DNA from: an uncultured Kangiellaceae bacterium
GTDB taxonomy: Bacteria > Pseudomonadota > Gammaproteobacteria > Enterobacterales > Kangiellaceae
Length of the DNA stretch: 64,000 bases
Assembly: GCA_905479925.1 (NCBI GenBank)
Contig: CAJQOL010000007.1
Span: 62,001 to 126,000 of the forward strand
Direction: 5' to 3'
The notes under the pieces are model-generated. The model did not search any database. It was not told the origin of the DNA and saw nothing but the letters and a program-made list of their open reading frames with translations. Positions 60,954 through 64,000 of this stretch are shown one piece after another; the stretch's first letter is position 1; each line of letters starts with the position of its first letter. The position numbers and the translations under genes are program-made.

Positions 60954-62188
60954 TGGCAACCTTTGAATATTTAGCAAGGCAAAAAGACGGTCAGGCGACA
61001 AAAGGACAAGTCGATGCTGTTAATGAAAATGCTGTTGCTGAAGGTTTATTGGCAAGGGGCTTGTTACCCGTCTCAATAAAAGGAGTCGGGAGTTCTGGTA
61101 GTAGCTGGTCTGAAATTGATATCGGTGAGTTATTAGCTTCCAAGAAAGTCGATAGCCACGATCTAGTGATGTTTAGCCGGCAAATGTATAGTTTAACAAA
61201 GGCAGGAATCCCTTTAACAAGGGCAATCAATGGTCTTATTGATACCACAAATTCTTCGGTATTAAAAAAAGCATTGGAAGTCATCAACACAGACCTAAGT
61301 AGTGGTATGAATTTAGCTGCCGCTTTCAGAAAGCACGATCATATCTTCGAACCTCTTTACGTTAGCCTTATTCATGTTGGTGAAAATACCGGACAATTAG
61401 AGCAAGCATTTCAACAAATCGCTAATTATTTGGAACTTGAGCAAAAAACCAAACAGCGTATAAAAAGTGCAACGCGTTATCCCATGTTTGTTTCCATTGC
61501 TATTGTTTTAGCAGTCGTCGTAATTAACGTCTTAGTTATGCCTCAATTTACTAAAATGTTCGAGGCGTTTGGTGCCGGTGAATTACCTTTGCCGACTCGT
61601 ATACTAATCACCACGAGCAACTTTTTTCTTAATTACTGGATCCACTTGATCGTAGCCACGATTGGAGCAATCTATTTATTTGTTCGATATATCAAGACTA
61701 AAGACGGTCGTTATTGGTGGGATAAGCTAAAACTGAAGTTTCCGATTGTTGGAGATATTATATATCGCTCATTGTTAGCTCGTTTTTCAAGAACTTTTTC
61801 AATGATGACCCGTTCTGGCGTGCCGTTAATAACCGCACTAAACATTGTTGCCGAGGTTGTCGATAATGCCTGGGTTTCGGAAAAAGTTCTAGATATGAGA
61901 AATGGCATTGAAAAAGGTGAGTCTATTTTAGTGGTTGCGACCCGAGCCGAGCTTTTTTCCCCTTTAACCTTACAGATGATATCAGTAGGGGAAGAAACCG
62001 GTCAGCTTGAGGAGATGTTAGAACAGGTTGCTGATTTTTATGAAGAACAGGTTGATTATGATTTGAAAAAATTATCGGACTATATCGAGCCCATTTTGAT
62101 CGTATTTATAGGCATTATAGTTATGGTACTTATGTTAGCAATCTATCTACCTATGTGGGAATTAACATCGGCGACCCGACGTGGCTAG
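60953..62188 (+). CDS. mshG: MSHA platform protein MshG (GspF/PilC family)
   Basis: FSRQMYSLTKAGIPLTRAI, LIHVGENTGQLEQAF, SVGEETGQLEEML. Confidence 0.97.
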   Translation: MATFEYLARQKDGQATKGQVDAVNENAVAEGLLARGLLPVSIKGVGSSGSSWSEIDIGELLASKKVDSHDLVMFSRQMYSLTKAGIPLTRAINGLIDTTNSSVLKKALEVINTDLSSGMNLAAAFRKHDHIFEPLYVSLIHVGENTGQLEQAFQQIANYLELEQKTKQRIKSATRYPMFVSIAIVLAVVVINVLVMPQFTKMFEAFGAGELPLPTRILITTSNFFLNYWIHLIVATIGAIYLFVRYIKTKDGRYWWDKLKLKFPIVGDIIYRSLLARFSRTFSMMTRSGVPLITALNIVAEVVDNAWVSEKVLDMRNGIEKGESILVVATRAELFSPLTLQMISVGEETGQLEEMLEQVADFYEEQVDYDLKKLSDYIEPILIVFIGIIVMVLMLAIYLPMWELTSATRRG

Positions 62189-62711
62189 CGCACTTACCTC
62201 GAGCAATAAAGATAGCATAGCGCTGTATTTGATTTTGTTGTTGATGATCCTTCTAGGCGTTGGGTATTTGTTTTTAGTCAAACAACCGAGCATAAAGATT
62301 GACTTGCAAAGAAAAGCGTTTTCCCTGAACGCATCAGCGTTTAAGAATGGCATATATTTAGCCCACATTAAGTTTTTAGCTAATGTCGGTGACAAACAGG
62401 CCGATACCAACCTTGTAGATAGGTGGATTTCCAATGGTCTCGGGTTAGATTATAACGTCCATGGCTTTCCGGTGGGCATTAGCTATACAAAACATAATTT
62501 ACCAAAACAACCGGCGAGACTCGAAGATTGTCGCGATATCTGGGATTTTGTTTTGGGGAAACTAAAACCAAAACTGTACCTAAATAAGCAGTTAGACAGT
62601 TATTGGGTAGATATTTCTGACGATGGGGTATGCCAATACTTCTTCTCAGATTTTAAGAAAACCGTAATCAGTTATCATTCCTTAACAGGAAAGGTTAATT
62701 TAGTGGAATAA
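62181..62711 (+). CDS. mshF: MshF-like protein
   Basis: GTG start overlapping mshG, single N-terminal TM, position between mshG and pilin. Confidence 0.7.
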   Translation: MASALTSSNKDSIALYLILLLMILLGVGYLFLVKQPSIKIDLQRKAFSLNASAFKNGIYLAHIKFLANVGDKQADTNLVDRWISNGLGLDYNVHGFPVGISYTKHNLPKQPARLEDCRDIWDFVLGKLKPKLYLNKQLDSYWVDISDDGVCQYFFSDFKKTVISYHSLTGKVNLVE

Positions 62712-62812
62712 ATACATGATTTCAGTGGATATTTTTATTTATTGAACTATCCTTGATACATGGTTCATTAACATTTTTACAATTAATAAGCGTTAGCAAA
62801 GAGGAAACAATC

Positions 62813-63253
62813 GTGAAAAAGACATTTTCTAGAAACAAAGGCTTCACATTAATCGAATTAATCGTAGTAATCGTGATACTCGGGATAATGGCGGCGGTGG
62901 CTGGTCCAAAATTTATTAATCTACAGACAGATGCAAGGTTATCCGTAGTGGACGGCGTTGAAGGGTCGGTTCGAAGTGCTGCAACATTGGTATACTCAAA
63001 AGCGCTTATTGACGGTACTGAAACTGCTGCAACCGGATCGGTAACTGTTGCAACTGGAGCAGTTACTACTGCATTTGGTTATCCGACTGCTGATGCAGCA
63101 GGAATTGTTGCGGCTGTTGATGTTGCCGGCGATATCGATGCAACAACCACTCCTGGAACCTTTTCTCTCAGGGCTAATTGCCTTGTTACCTATACCGCAG
63201 CAACTAGCGCAACGGTACCAGCAGCAGTAGCTAAGACAGTATCTGGCTGCTAA
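62813..63253 (+). CDS. mshA: MSHA major pilin MshA
   Basis: prepilin KG|FTLIELIVVIVILGIMAAVAGPKFINLQTDARLS; two C-terminal Cys; GTG start preceded by AGAGGAAAC. Confidence 0.88.
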   Translation: MKKTFSRNKGFTLIELIVVIVILGIMAAVAGPKFINLQTDARLSVVDGVEGSVRSAATLVYSKALIDGTETAATGSVTVATGAVTTAFGYPTADAAGIVAAVDVAGDIDATTTPGTFSLRANCLVTYTAATSATVPAAVAKTVSGC

Positions 63254-63271
63254 CAAGTCGACATCAAGTCC

Positions 63272-63712
63272 TTGTTTTATCAAATAAAGCCGCCCTACTA
63301 TGAGGCGGCTTTTACACTTATAGAGCTTATTATTGTTGTTCTTTTAGTGGGTATCATGGGTAGCTATGCTGTTAGTCGATTTAGCAGCTCTGACGGTTAT
63401 CGCTTAGACACTGCAGCGGAACAACTTATTTCAGCGGGTCAATTGACCAAACAATTGAGCATGAATGACTCAGCTCGAACCTTTTCATTGGTTGTTCAAG
63501 CAAATCAAATTAACCTATTAGCCGACGGCACTTCCTTTAATGGTGGTAATCTTAGTTTCCCGTTGGTTTTTGGTTCAAATATTACCCTTTCGCCAACGCC
63601 AACCATCACTTTTGATAGTTTAGGTAATACCACGGCGGTTACAATTACTCTAACTGGAGCAGAAACCCGTAATGTCTGTTTTCAATCCAGTGGTTTAGTG
63701 CGCCCATGCTAA
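63272..63712 (+). CDS. mshC: MSHA minor pilin MshC
   Basis: YYEAA|FTLIELIIVVLLVGIMGSYAVSRF; TTG is the only conventional start after the in-frame mshA stop. Confidence 0.82.
   Translation: MFYQIKPPYYEAAFTLIELIIVVLLVGIMGSYAVSRFSSSDGYRLDTAAEQLISAGQLTKQLSMNDSARTFSLVVQANQINLLADGTSFNGGNLSFPLVFGSNITLSPTPTITFDSLGNTTAVTITLTGAETRNVCFQSSGLVRPC
63286..63312 (+). terminator. putative terminator/attenuator hairpin within the 5' end of mshC
   Basis: AAAGCCGCC-CTACTATGA-GGCGGCTTT perfect 9-bp stem, ends in TTT. Confidence 0.65.
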
Positions 63713-64000
63713 AAGATTTTCAACAACGCGCCTTGACCGAAAAGGGCTACTCATTAATAGAATTAATTATCACGATTGTTGTAACCAGTATTGTAATGGT
63801 TATTTTTTACTCGATTTTTGCCCCTAACCAACAAGGTTCAGTGTCCCCAGTTGTTCAGGTGAAGGCTGCAGAGCTAGGACAAGCCTACTTGGAAGAAATA
63901 AGCTTAAAGCGATTTGACGAAAACTCGCCTATTGGCAACGCCCTACGATGTAACGGCGACCCGAGTTTACTATGTGGCGCAATAGGGGCCGAAGAAGGTA
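63706..64000 (+). CDS. mshD: MSHA minor pilin MshD (truncated by window end)
   Basis: MLKDFQQRALTEKGYSLIELIITIVVTSIVMVIFYSIF; overlaps the mshC stop. Confidence 0.88.
   Translation, partial: MLKDFQQRALTEKGYSLIELIITIVVTSIVMVIFYSIFAPNQQGSVSPVVQVKAAELGQAYLEEISLKRFDENSPIGNALRCNGDPSLLCGAIGAEEG

Noticed and set aside
62996-63283. Minus-strand ORF antisense to mshA
   Set aside because: Shadow ORF produced by Ala/Thr/Val-rich pilin codons (Ser/Cys/Gly-rich translation).

Overview
The window is 64 kb of gammaproteobacterial-type chromosome, densely coding on both strands. I saw no rRNA, tRNA, CRISPR array, transposase or phage module. Main landmarks: (i) a chemosensory operon at 4.1-10.3 kb (STAS protein, CheA, NIT-domain MCP, CheW, CheR, BLUF blue-light-sensor protein); its cheA is interrupted by an in-frame TGA where related kinases have Gly; (ii) accessory genes at 10-28 kb (esterase, GNATs, VOC proteins, AraC regulators, YHS protein, amidohydrolase, PQQ-type sugar dehydrogenase, MarC, wHTH-TPR regulator, sterol-desaturase-like protein), including a frameshifted DUF3592-like gene at an A_AAA_AAG site and a decayed YHS paralogue fragment; (iii) pntAB, a YegS/DAGK-like lipid kinase, tesB, MipA/OmpV-DUF3019-response regulator-histidine kinase, and a Sel1/TonB fusion; (iv) trpG/pabA, rpe, dapB and a three-gene 2-oxoacid:ferredoxin oxidoreductase operon with a GltD-like FAD/FeS subunit; (v) an MSHA type IV pilus cluster mshIJKLMNEGFACD running off the right end. 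In that cluster a perfect terminator-like hairpin lies inside the prepilin-leader codons of mshC. Several short helically phased repeats (10, 11 or 21+10 bp) lie in promoter regions. The best candidates for something undescribed are the BLUF-containing chemosensory operon with its interrupted kinase, and the mshA/mshC hairpin. All family assignments are by reading motifs in the translations; no searches were run.
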